A DNA stretch of 64,000 bases. Origin: Immundisolibacter sp049322795. Its GTDB lineage: Bacteria; Pseudomonadota; Gammaproteobacteria; Immundisolibacterales; Immundisolibacteraceae. Shown here piece after piece: positions 44,213 through 52,975 of the stretch (positions are counted from its first letter, which is position 1; the number at the start of each line of letters is the position of its first letter). Below the pieces are notes generated by a model. That model did no database searches, was not told the origin of the DNA, and saw nothing but the letters and a program-made list of their open reading frames with translations. The translations under genes were made by a program, and so were the position numbers. Location: contig JBMOQH010000014.1 in the NCBI GenBank assembly GCA_049322795.1, forward strand, positions 186,001-250,000, written 5' to 3'.

Positions 44213-44761
44213 CTAGCCCAGCTCCTCGAGCAGGCTGACCAGGTCGTCGGCGTGCTCTTCTTCCATCGCCAGGATGCCTTCCAGCATGCGCCGGGTGGTG
44301 GAGTCGTCGCTGCCGAGGTAGGCGATCATCTCGCGGTAGCTGTCGATCGCGATGCGCTCGGCGACCAGGTCCTCGCGGATCATGTCGGCGAGCGTTTCGC
44401 CTTCCACGTACTCGGCGTGACTGCGCGTGAGCATGCCGTCGGGCGACAGGTTCGGCTCGCCGCCGAGCTGCACGATGCGCTGCGCGAGCTGGTCCGCGTG
44501 CGCCTGCTCCTCGTTGGCATGCAGCAGGAATTCCTGCGCCACGCTCTGGGCGTTGATGCCGCTGGCCATGAAGTAATGGCGCTTGTAGCGCAGCACGCAG
44601 ACGATCTCGGTCGCCAGCGCCTCGTTCAGCAGCCGGATCACGGTATCGAGGTCGGCCCGGTAGCCGGCCGTGACGGCGCCGCGCTCGATGTGCTCGCGCG
44701 CCCGCTTGCGCAGGGTCTTGATGTCGGTGAGAAACGGCTTTTCGGCTTTCTTCTTGGGCAC
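44213..44761 (-). CDS. Bacterioferritin-like ferritin-fold protein within the meta-cleavage operon
   Basis: A 182-residue four-helix-bundle protein. Seen: diiron-type ligands LLNEALATEIVCVLRYKRHY (helix A), EEQAHADQLAQRI (the E-x2-H pair), DLVAERIAIDSYREMI and MEEEHADDLVSLL (second E-x2-H). No heme-binding Met is obvious by eye. It is close to bacterioferritins/DpsA-like proteins that store iron or remove peroxide. The GTG start at 44761 follows GGAGAG and a Lys-rich start PKKKAEKPFL; an upstream in-frame extension does not look like protein. Its place between dmpI and dmpD is unusual (see findings). Confidence 0.82.
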   Translation of the reverse strand: MPKKKAEKPFLTDIKTLRKRAREHIERGAVTAGYRADLDTVIRLLNEALATEIVCVLRYKRHYFMASGINAQSVAQEFLLHANEEQAHADQLAQRIVQLGGEPNLSPDGMLTRSHAEYVEGETLADMIREDLVAERIAIDSYREMIAYLGSDDSTTRRMLEGILAMEEEHADDLVSLLEELG

Positions 44762-44802
44762 GACTCGCTCTCCCGTGGGTGACAAACGACCGGTGCCGCC
44801 GC

Positions 44803-44994
44803 TCAGCGGCCCAGTTCCTTGGCCGACTTGCCGGCGATGCCCCAGTTGGTGTTGGGCACGTCGTTGATCAGCACGCGCACCTGCTCGGGCTTGGAGCCGA
44901 GCACGCGGCACACGGTGTCGGTCAGCTCGCGGATCAGGCCGAGTTTCTGGTCCTCGCTGCGGCCTTCGAGAATGTTGACCTGAATGAACGGCAT
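44803..44994 (-). CDS. dmpI: 4-oxalocrotonate tautomerase
   Basis: A 63-residue tautomerase monomer. Met-Pro start exposes the catalytic Pro1 after Met removal (MPFIQVNILEGRSEDQK); Arg residues of the family lie in the helix and in VRVLINDVP. It isomerises 2-hydroxymuconate to 2-oxo-3-hexenedioate in the oxalocrotonate branch of meta-cleavage. It stands 10 bases behind dmpH, and its product is the substrate of DmpH. Confidence 0.93.
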   Translation of the reverse strand: MPFIQVNILEGRSEDQKLGLIRELTDTVCRVLGSKPEQVRVLINDVPNTNWGIAGKSAKELGR

Positions 44995-45004
44995 GACGGC
45001 GTCC

Positions 45005-45793
45005 TCACGCGAAGCTGACGGAGATGGAACCGAGGTCCTGATAGTGCACGGTGATGGTGTCGCCGGCCTCGACCGCCACCGCGGCGGTCACGCCGCCGGT
45101 CATGATGAAGCTGCCGGCCGGCAGTTCCTGACCCTTGGCGCCCAGCATGTTGGCCAGCATGGCCACGCTGGCGGCCGGGTGGCCCAGCACCGCCGCGCCG
45201 CAGGAAAGGCCGACCGGCTGGCCGTTCTTTTCCATCACGAGACCCAAGGTCTTCAGGTCCACGTCGGACACGTTGCGGCTGCGCCCGCCGGTGACGAAGC
45301 GGCTCGACGAGCTGTTGTCGGCAATCACGCTGACCATGTCGAACTTGAAGTCGCGGTAGCGCGAATCGATGATCTCGAGCGCCGGCAGCACGAAGTCCGT
45401 CGCCGCCAGCACGTTGCCGATGTGCACGCCCGGGCCCTTGAGCGGCGCCTTGGTGACGAAGGCGATCTCCGCCTCCACCTTGGGGTGGATCAGCTTCTTG
45501 GTGTCGACCACGCCACCGTCCTCGACGGCAAAGTAATCGAACAGCAGGCCGTAGCCCGGCTTGTCGACGCCCATCTGGATCATCTTGGCGCGCGAGGTCA
45601 GGCCCATCTTGTAGCCGACCTGCCGGATGCCGCGCGCGAGCTTGCGCTCGCGGATGGCCTCCATCACCGCGTAGGCCTCGGCGATGGTCATGTCCGGATG
45701 GTCGTCGGTGATCTTGGTGACGTCGTAGGCTTCGAGCTCGGCCTTTTCCAGATGCTCGGCGAGTTTGGCGATGGTTGCCGTGTCGAGTGCCAT
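45005..45793 (-). CDS. dmpH: 4-oxalocrotonate decarboxylase (2-oxo-3-hexenedioate decarboxylase)
   Basis: A 262-residue member of the decarboxylase/hydratase family. Seen: LAEHLEKAELEAYDVTKITDDHP at the start, GYKMGLTSRAKMIQMGVDKP, IHPKVEAEIAFVTKAPLKGPG and AVLGHPAASVAMLANMLG, which resemble DmpH/XylI more than the paralogous hydratase DmpE. It decarboxylates the DmpI product to 2-hydroxypenta-2,4-dienoate and in the Dmp system works in a complex with the hydratase. No separate dmpE is present here. Confidence 0.9.
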   Translation of the reverse strand: MALDTATIAKLAEHLEKAELEAYDVTKITDDHPDMTIAEAYAVMEAIRERKLARGIRQVGYKMGLTSRAKMIQMGVDKPGYGLLFDYFAVEDGGVVDTKKLIHPKVEAEIAFVTKAPLKGPGVHIGNVLAATDFVLPALEIIDSRYRDFKFDMVSVIADNSSSSRFVTGGRSRNVSDVDLKTLGLVMEKNGQPVGLSCGAAVLGHPAASVAMLANMLGAKGQELPAGSFIMTGGVTAAVAVEAGDTITVHYQDLGSISVSFA

Positions 45794-45803
45794 GCGCGTG
45801 TCC

Positions 45804-46853
45804 TCAGGCGTGGGCCGGTTGCTTGCCGCGCTCGGCCAGCATTTCGAGTGCGATCGACTCGATCATGTCCTCCTGACCGGCCACGGTGCGGCGCCGGCCG
45901 CACTCGACCAGCAGGTCGCGCACCGATATGCCGTAGCGCTCCGAGAAGCGCTTGGCGTGCAGCAGGAAGGTGGAGTACGTGCCGGCGAAGCCGAGCGACA
46001 GCGAGTCGCGGTCCACGCGCACCGGCTGGTCCATGATCGGCCGCACCACGTCCTCGGCCACGTCCATGATCTTGTACAGGCTCACCCCGGTTTCGATCTT
46101 GAGCCGGTCGCAAACCGCCACCAGCGTCTCCAGAGGCGTGTTGCCGGCGCCGGCACCCAGGCCCGCGGCCGAGCCGTCGATGCGGTTGGCCCCGGCCTCG
46201 ATGGCGGCCAGCGAATTGGCCACCGACATCGACAGGTTGTTGTGGGCGTGGAAGCCGAGTTCCACGTTCGGCGCCAGATTGGCGCGCAGCAGGCCGATCT
46301 TGGCGGTGACGTCGTCCGGCAGCATGTAGCCGGCCGAGTCGGTCACGTAGATGCAGGTGGCGCCGTAGGACTCGAACAGCTTGGCCTGCTCCAGGATTTT
46401 CTCGGGACTCGCCATGTGCGCCATCATCAGGAAGCCGACCGCGTCCAGGTTCAGCTTGCGCGCGAGGCCGATGTGCTGCTCGCCGACGTCGGCCTCGGTG
46501 CAGTGCGTGGCCACGCGGATGCACGACACGCCCAGATCCGCCGCCATGCGCAGGCCGTCCACGGTGCCGATGCCCGGCACCAGCAGGCAGGACACCTTGG
46601 CCTGCTTCAGGTGCGGCACGGTGGCCTTCAGGTACTCCTCGTCGGAGTGCAGGCCGAAGCCGTAGTTGATGGAGGTGCCGTCCAGGCCGTCGCCGTGGGT
46701 GACCTCGATCATCGGCACGCCGGCCTCGTCCAGCGCGCTGGCGATGGCCGTCATCTGTTCGAGCGTGATCTGGTGGCGCTTGGCGTGCATGCCGTCGCGC
46801 AGGCACATGTCGTGCAGGGTGACCTTGCGGCCTTTGAGATCGGTGAGTGCCAT
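45804..46853 (-). CDS. dmpG: 4-hydroxy-2-oxovalerate aldolase
   Basis: A 349-residue class-II aldolase (DRE-TIM superfamily). Seen: LHDMCLRDGMHAKRHQI with the catalytic/metal Asp and His, VTHGDGLDGTSINYGFG, and FHAHNNLSMSVANSLAAIEAG with the metal HxH. It splits 4-hydroxy-2-oxovalerate to pyruvate and acetaldehyde; the aldehyde is channelled to DmpF. It lies 19 bases behind dmpF, as in known operons. Confidence 0.95.
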   Translation of the reverse strand: MALTDLKGRKVTLHDMCLRDGMHAKRHQITLEQMTAIASALDEAGVPMIEVTHGDGLDGTSINYGFGLHSDEEYLKATVPHLKQAKVSCLLVPGIGTVDGLRMAADLGVSCIRVATHCTEADVGEQHIGLARKLNLDAVGFLMMAHMASPEKILEQAKLFESYGATCIYVTDSAGYMLPDDVTAKIGLLRANLAPNVELGFHAHNNLSMSVANSLAAIEAGANRIDGSAAGLGAGAGNTPLETLVAVCDRLKIETGVSLYKIMDVAEDVVRPIMDQPVRVDRDSLSLGFAGTYSTFLLHAKRFSERYGISVRDLLVECGRRRTVAGQEDMIESIALEMLAERGKQPAHA

Positions 46854-46872
46854 GGTCGTGTCCTCGTCGGGT

Positions 46873-47790
46873 TCAGGCGGCGGCGGTCTTGTAATTGGCC
46901 GGATCGAAGGCGCCGGACAGGATGTCCTCGGCGATCATCTCGGCGGTGCGCGCGCCGGCGGCGGTCATGATGTCGAGGTTGCCGGCGTACTTCGGCAGGT
47001 AGTCGCCGAGGCCCTCGACCTCCAGGAAGATCGACACCCGGTTGCCGTCGAACACCACGTTGTGCAGCAGCCGGTAGCCCGGCACGTAGGTCTGCACGTC
47101 CTTGACCATGGCCTGCACCGAGGCGCGGATGGCGTCCTGGTCCGGAATGGTCTCGGTCAGGCAGTGCACGGTGTCGCGCATGATCAGCGGCGGCTCGGCC
47201 GGGTTCAGGATGATGATGGCCTTGCCCTTGCGTGCGCCGCCCACCACCTCGATGCCCTTGGCGGTGGTGCGGGTGAACTCGTCGATGTTCTTGCGCGTGC
47301 CCGGCCCGGCCGACTTGGACGACACGGTGGCCACGATCTCGCCGTACACCACCGGCTGCACGCGGCTGACCGCCGCCACCATCGGAATGGTGGCCTGGCC
47401 GCCGCAGGTGACCATGTTGACGTTCATCTCGCGCTTGCCGAGGTGGTCCTTGAGGTTTACCGGCGGCACGCAGAACGGCCCGATGGCGGCCGGCGTCAGG
47501 TCGATCATCACCACGCCGCGGCTGGTCAGCTTGTCGGAGTTGTCCTTGTGCACGTAGGCCGAGGTGGCGTCGAAGGCGATCTGGATGTTGTCCTCGGCCA
47601 GGTGCGGCAGCAGGCCGTCCACGCCCTCGTGGGTGGTCTTCATGCCGTGCTCGCGCGCCTTGCGCAGGCCGTCGGAATCCGGGTCGATGCCGACCATCCA
47701 CACCGGCTTCAGCACGCGGCTGCGCTCGAGCTTGAACATGAGGTCGGTTCCGATGTTGCCGGACCCGATCAGGGCGCAGTTGATTTTCAT
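46873..47790 (-). CDS. dmpF: Acetaldehyde dehydrogenase (acylating)
   Basis: A 305-residue NAD- and CoA-dependent enzyme turning acetaldehyde into acetyl-CoA. Seen: nucleotide fold IGSGNIGTDLMFKLERS (9-16 core), catalytic Cys in NMVTCGGQATIPMV (C129), and the C-terminal aldolase-contact region. Start ATG 47790. First gene of the six-gene minus-strand operon dmpF-G-H-I, ferritin-like, dmpD. The 212-base gap to the divergent PhzF-like gene must hold the promoter; I cannot assign a regulator site, and no dmpR/xylS-type regulator is in the window. Confidence 0.95.
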   Translation of the reverse strand: MKINCALIGSGNIGTDLMFKLERSRVLKPVWMVGIDPDSDGLRKAREHGMKTTHEGVDGLLPHLAEDNIQIAFDATSAYVHKDNSDKLTSRGVVMIDLTPAAIGPFCVPPVNLKDHLGKREMNVNMVTCGGQATIPMVAAVSRVQPVVYGEIVATVSSKSAGPGTRKNIDEFTRTTAKGIEVVGGARKGKAIIILNPAEPPLIMRDTVHCLTETIPDQDAIRASVQAMVKDVQTYVPGYRLLHNVVFDGNRVSIFLEVEGLGDYLPKYAGNLDIMTAAGARTAEMIAEDILSGAFDPANYKTAAA

Positions 47791-48002
47791 GGCAGATTTC
47801 CTCGGCAGGCCGGCAAGCGGCAAGTGAGCGGCGCCGTGCGTGGACGAACGGCCCGGACGGCACCATCCGGGCCCGCAATGGTACCGGCCGGCGGCGGCCG
47901 GCCACAAGGCGAGCCCGGCCCGACCGGCCGTTCGCGGCCAGCGGACGGACGGCCTCCCTGTTAGGCTGACACCGACACCGTGCCGACCGGAGGAACGCGC
48001 CG

Positions 48003-48908
48003 ATGGACCTGCTGCTGTACACCGCCGACGTGTTCACCGACCGGCCCTTCGGTGGGGCGCAGATCGCCGTGTTCCCGCGGGCCGACGCACTCGACCCCGA
48101 GCGCATGCAGCGCATCGCGGCGGAGCTCAACCTTCCAAACAGCGTTTTCGTCAGCACCGCGGACAAACCCGGGCGCTTGCGGGTGCGCGTTTTCACGCCG
48201 CACGCGGAAATCGACTTCGCCGGTCAGGCGGTACTGGCCGCCGCGCACATCCTGGGCCTGACCGGCCAGGCGCCGGCCGACGGCGCGCTCGAGTTCGTGC
48301 ACGGCTTCGGCCCGGTTCATGTGCGTCTCGGCGCGGCCGATGGGCGGCCCGGCTTCGTGCAGTTCAGTCGCACCGTGTTTCCGGTGATCGACCGTTTCGT
48401 GCCGACTGCCGATGAACTCGCCGGCATCCTGTCACTGGAGCGGCGCGCTCTCGGCGAGCGCGAACTGCAGCCGCTGCTCGTCGCCTGCGAGCGGCCGTAC
48501 CTGATCCTGCCACTGCGCAGCCTGGAGGCGCTCGACTCGGCGCGTTTCAACGCCGCCGCCTGGGCCGGCTCGCACGCGCCCTCCATGCTCGCGCAGGAGC
48601 TGCTGCTGTTCTGCCGCCAGACCGAAAACCCGCAGGCCAACTTCCACGCCCGGCTGATCGGCCCCGACATCGGCCCGCGCGAGGACCCGCCGATCGGCGC
48701 CGCGCTGCCGGCCTTCGCGGCCTACTTCGCGGCCCAGCCGAACCTGCGCGCCGGCACGCACACGTTCATCGTCGAGCGCGGCTTCGACGCCACCCGCAAG
48801 AGCCTGCTGCAGGCCGAATTCGACAAGCGCGCCGGCGGCGGCCTCACCCTGCGCGTGGGCGGTCAGGTGGTGCAGATGATTCAGGGCACGCTCAGCCTGC
48901 CGGACTGA
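48003..48908 (+). CDS. PhzF-family protein with altered catalytic site
   Basis: A 301-residue protein with the two-lobed PhzF/diaminopimelate-epimerase fold. Seen: YTADVFTDRPFGGAQIAVF, FTPHAEIDFAGQAVLAAAHIL (the family's PxxEx(D/P)FxGH-like segment) and a mirrored C-terminal half ending VGGQVVQMIQGTLSLPD. In active PhzF proteins a Glu sits in the NLSET-type loop; here the loop reads NLPNSVFVS with Asn at position 46. The isomerase reaction may therefore be lost or changed. Not part of a phenazine cluster. It is divergent from the dmp operon. Confidence 0.82.
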   Translation: MDLLLYTADVFTDRPFGGAQIAVFPRADALDPERMQRIAAELNLPNSVFVSTADKPGRLRVRVFTPHAEIDFAGQAVLAAAHILGLTGQAPADGALEFVHGFGPVHVRLGAADGRPGFVQFSRTVFPVIDRFVPTADELAGILSLERRALGERELQPLLVACERPYLILPLRSLEALDSARFNAAAWAGSHAPSMLAQELLLFCRQTENPQANFHARLIGPDIGPREDPPIGAALPAFAAYFAAQPNLRAGTHTFIVERGFDATRKSLLQAEFDKRAGGGLTLRVGGQVVQMIQGTLSLPD

Positions 48909-48999
48909 CCGCCACGCCCGGGGGCACCAGGTTCACCGCGCCAGTCCGGCCACCCGCGGCGCCAGCCCCAGCGTCACGGTGCGCCGGCGCGGGCTCATC

Positions 49000-50925
49000 T
49001 CAACCCGGCCCATCGGTGGCGGGCGATTGGGCCGCCCGGCGCTGCTGGATGGCGTCGTGCAGCACGGCCCCGTGTTCGCGGTCGGTGGGCGTCAGTGCCG
49101 GCTGCCGGGCAACGTCCACCAGCACCGCCTCGGCCGCGTCCAGGTGCCCCTGCAGCATGAGGAAGTTCGCCTCCATCAGGCGATACACGGCCTGCCCGGA
49201 GCGCTGCTGGACCAATCGCACCCAGGCCAGGCCCTCGCCGTAGCGGTCCGTTTCCAGGCACACCTGCGCGTAGTTCATCCACACCTGCTGGCGGCCAACG
49301 TCGCCCAGGCGCGGGTTCTCCTGAGCGGCAGCCAGCCAGGGCAGCAGCGCCGACAGCATGCGGCGACAGACCGGGGCGTCCGTGCGGGCGCAGTCGCTGA
49401 GGTTCTGCAACGCGATCAGGGTCGTCGGCGGCACGGGACGTTCGCGCAGGGTCTTCGCGATGGCCTGCACCTCGGTCTCGGTCGGGCCGAGTTCACCGGC
49501 GGCGTGCCGGGCCCACAGCGCGCGGATGGCGTAACCGGCCTCCCAGGGCGCCAGCTCCGCGGCGCGCCGGTAATGCGCCGCCGCCTGCGCCGGCTGGCCG
49601 TAACGCTTGAACATCAGCTCGCCCATCATCTGCTGCGCCGAGGGCGAACGCGGATGGTGGCGATGCAGCGCCTCGATGATGGTCTCGTCGCTCGCCCACA
49701 CGGCCGCCTGGCCGAAGGTGCAGAAACCGAACACCACCGTGGCGGCCAGCCCCAGGCCGGCGTATACCCGCTGCTGGCCGCTGCGCCGGGCAACGGCCGC
49801 CAGGCAGCCCACGGCGGCGAACAGCACGCCCAGACTCGGCAGGTAGTTGCGGTGCTCGTGGGCGATTTCGAGCGGCACCACGGTGGACTCCAGCGCGTGT
49901 CCGGCCAGGAACCACAGCACGCCGAACGTGAACGCCGGAGCCCGGCGCCGCAGCAGAAAGGCGGCCCCGAGCACGATGGCCCAGCCGTCGAGCGCCAGCA
50001 GCGTGGTCCACGGGTCGAGCAGCCCGGTCGAGATCGCGATGTCGTCGTGGTACAGCCCGAGCCGCGCCGGCGTCGGCAAGGCGATGAGGCCGACGTAGAA
50101 CCACAGTACGCGCGCCTCGGTCAGCAGCCGCTCGCCGAGCGTGAACGGCCGACTGGCGTAGCCGTCCAGCAGCAGGTCGGGCTTGACGGCGAGCAGCGCG
50201 AGACCCAGCAGCAGCGGCGCAAGCAGTGTGAGCGCAAAAAAGCGGTTTGCCATGCGCCGGCCCGGGTCATCCACCGCGGCCGGCCGCCACAGGCACCACT
50301 CGATCACCGCCAGATACAGCGGCAGCAGGATCGCGTTTTCCTTGGTGAACACGCCGAGCACGAACAACCCGCCGCAGGCCAGCAGCCAGCCGGTGGCCGG
50401 GCGTTGCCCCCATCGTCCGCGCGCCTCGATCCAGCACAGCACCGCCGCCAGCGTGAAGGTGCCCGCCAGGCTTGTCATGCGCTGCACCACGTACAGTACC
50501 GAGGTCAGCTGCAGCGGGTGCAGCCCCCACAACGCCGCGCAGAACACGCCCACCGCCACCGCACCCTCGCCCGCCCCCAGCCGCCGCGCCAGGCGCACGG
50601 CGATGGCGTACACCAGCAGCACGTTCAGCAGGTGGATGGCGAGGTTGGTCAGCTTGAACGCCAGCGGGTAGAAACCGCCCGCCCGGTAGTGGTCGAGCCC
50701 GAACGACAGCGCCGCCACCGGCCGGCCGAGCGGCCCGCTGCGGTTCGACAGCGCCGCCGTGCGCAGCGTCTGCGGCGTCAGCTCCGTCAGCGCCATCGCC
50801 GGGTTGTTCAGGATGTTCGGAAAATCGTCGAACACGAACGGCCCGCGCAGACCCGGCAGATAGGCCAGCGCCACCAGCGCCAGGGCACCGGCGAGACACG
50901 CCCAACGGACCGGCCAGGCTCTCAC
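49000..50925 (-). CDS. Multi-pass GT-C-like membrane protein with C-terminal TPR region (copy B)
   Basis: A 641-residue protein with about ten membrane helices (5-400) followed by a helical TPR-like tail (about 430-640). An early extracytoplasmic Asp pair (FVFDDFPNILNNP) matches the acidic motif of GT-C (lipid-linked sugar) glycosyltransferases, as in TMTC-like/PMT proteins. Other segments shared with the next gene are SVLYVVQRMTSLA, FTKENAILLPLYL and LEIAHEHRNYLPSLG. It overlaps that gene by four bases (ATGA). Behind a pilin gene, it may transfer a sugar to pilin, but this is inference; acting on lipids or other proteins is possible. Confidence 0.72.
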   Translation of the reverse strand: MRAWPVRWACLAGALALVALAYLPGLRGPFVFDDFPNILNNPAMALTELTPQTLRTAALSNRSGPLGRPVAALSFGLDHYRAGGFYPLAFKLTNLAIHLLNVLLVYAIAVRLARRLGAGEGAVAVGVFCAALWGLHPLQLTSVLYVVQRMTSLAGTFTLAAVLCWIEARGRWGQRPATGWLLACGGLFVLGVFTKENAILLPLYLAVIEWCLWRPAAVDDPGRRMANRFFALTLLAPLLLGLALLAVKPDLLLDGYASRPFTLGERLLTEARVLWFYVGLIALPTPARLGLYHDDIAISTGLLDPWTTLLALDGWAIVLGAAFLLRRRAPAFTFGVLWFLAGHALESTVVPLEIAHEHRNYLPSLGVLFAAVGCLAAVARRSGQQRVYAGLGLAATVVFGFCTFGQAAVWASDETIIEALHRHHPRSPSAQQMMGELMFKRYGQPAQAAAHYRRAAELAPWEAGYAIRALWARHAAGELGPTETEVQAIAKTLRERPVPPTTLIALQNLSDCARTDAPVCRRMLSALLPWLAAAQENPRLGDVGRQQVWMNYAQVCLETDRYGEGLAWVRLVQQRSGQAVYRLMEANFLMLQGHLDAAEAVLVDVARQPALTPTDREHGAVLHDAIQQRRAAQSPATDGPG

Positions 50926-52910
50926 GGGGCCATACCAGGAATGGATTCGGCGCCTTCTCCAGTTCGACCCGCTGCGATGGCGGTTTCGAGATCCCGCAGC
51001 GCCTTGTCCTGCCGCACTGGCGCCCTGCGGTTCGCCTCCGTCAAACGGCGCAGGTTGAACTCAGCATTGTCCCACTGGCCGAGCGCAAGAAAGATGTTGG
51101 CCTGCTCGAACAGCGGGTGCAGGAACACGCCGTCGAGGGCAAATGCCTTCTCGAAGGCATTCAGCGCCCCGCCAGCATCGCCCGCCGCCCGCTGCGACAA
51201 GCCCTTCAGGTACCACGCGTAGGACTGATCGAACTTCGGCTGGTCGGCGGCCAGATACACGTCGAGCCAGCGGGCGAGGTACGGTGCCAACTGTTTGCAT
51301 CGGCTCTGAATGCAGGCGGCGTAGCGTTTCAAGGCGAGGGTGCCAAAGGCTGACAGGGGCTGGTCCGTCAGCAGAGATTCAATGGTCGCCTGCGCATCGG
51401 CGGTCAACTCGGCACCTTGCGCCAGCACGAGATTGGCGAGGTTGATGCGGTAGCCGACCTCGATCGGGTCGATACGCACGGCGGCCTCGGCTTCCCGCTG
51501 CGCCCCCGCAAAGTCGCCAACACGCGCCAGATCGGAGGCCAGGTCGTTGCGTGCCCGCGCAGAATCGGGATGGTGCGCGACCTCGTACTGCGAGAACGAC
51601 AAATCATCCCGCCATTGGGATGCACGCAGTGTGGTCGTGCCCGTCAACACTGCGACCACCAGACCCGCCAGCAGCGCAGCCTGGCGGCGCGGCGCACGCT
51701 GCCAGATGACGCAGAAAGCACCGGCCAGCAGCATGTACGGACCGAGCGCCGGCAGGTAATTGCGGTGCTCGTGCGCGATTTCGAGCGGAATGAATGAGCT
51801 TTCGAGACTGTGGCCGATCAGGAACCACAGAATGCCGATGGCTAGCAGAGGTTGCCTGCGCAGTGCCCACAGGCCTATGCAGAGCAGCACCACAATGCCG
51901 ATGACCGCCGGCAGCGTGGTCCACGGCGCAAGCCAGCCGGTCGATAGCACGATGTCGTCATGGTGCAGACCGAAGGCATCGATGCGTGGCAGATATATCA
52001 AACCAAGATAAAACCAGATTACCCGTGCCTCGGTGAGCAGCCGCTCCGCAAGAGTGAAGCTGCGCGCGGCATACCCGCCGGCAAAGTGCTGCGCGGCGGT
52101 CGCCAAAACCAGCACCGTCACCACTGCTGCCAGGCCGAGAAGCGCCCACCGCGCGCGCGGCGCGAGGCGCTCCCACAGGCACCACGGTCGGGCGGATGCG
52201 AACAGCGCCGCGTCCAACAGCAGCGCAAGCGGCAGCGTCAGGATGGCGTTCTCCTTGGTGAAAACGCCCAACACAAAGAACACACCGCCGGCCAGCAACC
52301 AGGCTGCGGCCCGAGCGCCGATATCGACGCGGCTCGCGGCTGAAGCTGCAAGCTGTGCCGATGTCGCAGCGGCTTGAACCGCGAATGGTGCCGTGCACTC
52401 CCGCGCGCGCAGCCAGCACAGCAACGCCGCCAGACTGAAAGTTGCGGCCAGTGAGGTCATGCGCTGCACCACGTACAGCACGCTGGAAAGCATGATCGGG
52501 TGCAGTGCGAACAATGCCGCCACGGCCAGTGCAAACGCCGGGGGATGGGAAAGTCGTGGCAGACGACGTGCCACGACCCGAGCGAGCAACCAGACGAGAG
52601 CCACGTTAATCGCATGGATAACGAGGTTCGTTACCTTGAAAAGAAAGGCGGTAGTTGTCCCGTCGGCGCGATAGTAGTCGAGCGCAAGAGTCAGGTAGGC
52701 CAGTGGCCGGCCAAGCGGACCGGCTCCCTGGCCATCAAACGCGGCCCGAGCCATCGCCGCGACATCGAGGCCCGCCAACCTAATGAAGGGATTCTCGATG
52801 ATGTTTGGAAAATCGTCGAAGAGCCAGGGCCCACGCAGACCGGGCCAGTACGCGGCAGCGGTCGAGGCGAGCAACCCAATCAACATGAATACCCAGGCGC
52901 GCGCCGGCAT
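50922..52910 (-). CDS. Multi-pass GT-C-like membrane protein with C-terminal TPR region (copy A)
   Basis: A 662-residue paralogue of the gene downstream. Seen: N-terminal helix and LRGPWLFDDFPNIIENP, SVLYVVQRMTSLAATFSL, FVLGVFTKENAILTLPLAL, FGLHHDDIVLSTGW, FIPLEIAHEHRNYLPALG, then a TPR-like tail (about 440-650). It starts just after the pilin terminator, so it may depend on readthrough from the pilin promoter or a weak own promoter. Start ATG at 52910 has no good Shine-Dalgarno; the open frame continues upstream. Base use looks less GC-rich than most neighbours, which may mean later acquisition. A role as pilin glycosyltransferase is inferred from position only. Confidence 0.72.
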   Translation of the reverse strand: MPARAWVFMLIGLLASTAAAYWPGLRGPWLFDDFPNIIENPFIRLAGLDVAAMARAAFDGQGAGPLGRPLAYLTLALDYYRADGTTTAFLFKVTNLVIHAINVALVWLLARVVARRLPRLSHPPAFALAVAALFALHPIMLSSVLYVVQRMTSLAATFSLAALLCWLRARECTAPFAVQAAATSAQLAASAASRVDIGARAAAWLLAGGVFFVLGVFTKENAILTLPLALLLDAALFASARPWCLWERLAPRARWALLGLAAVVTVLVLATAAQHFAGGYAARSFTLAERLLTEARVIWFYLGLIYLPRIDAFGLHHDDIVLSTGWLAPWTTLPAVIGIVVLLCIGLWALRRQPLLAIGILWFLIGHSLESSFIPLEIAHEHRNYLPALGPYMLLAGAFCVIWQRAPRRQAALLAGLVVAVLTGTTTLRASQWRDDLSFSQYEVAHHPDSARARNDLASDLARVGDFAGAQREAEAAVRIDPIEVGYRINLANLVLAQGAELTADAQATIESLLTDQPLSAFGTLALKRYAACIQSRCKQLAPYLARWLDVYLAADQPKFDQSYAWYLKGLSQRAAGDAGGALNAFEKAFALDGVFLHPLFEQANIFLALGQWDNAEFNLRRLTEANRRAPVRQDKALRDLETAIAAGRTGEGAESIPGMAP

Positions 52911-52928
52911 TTCGGTGTCGTGCACGCC

Positions 52929-52956
52929 AAAAAAAGGGCGGCCACAGCCGCCCTTT
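52929..52956 (-). terminator. Terminator behind the pilin gene
   Basis: On the minus strand, AAAGGGCGGC-type stem (52956-52947 with 52942-52933, loop of 4) followed by T-run (A-run 52929-52935 on the plus strand). It lies 20 bases past the pilin stop and just before the first GT-C-like gene, typical of a highly expressed pilin transcript that ends early. Confidence 0.88.
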
Positions 52957-52975
52957 GAGAGCGTCAACGGAGCGC

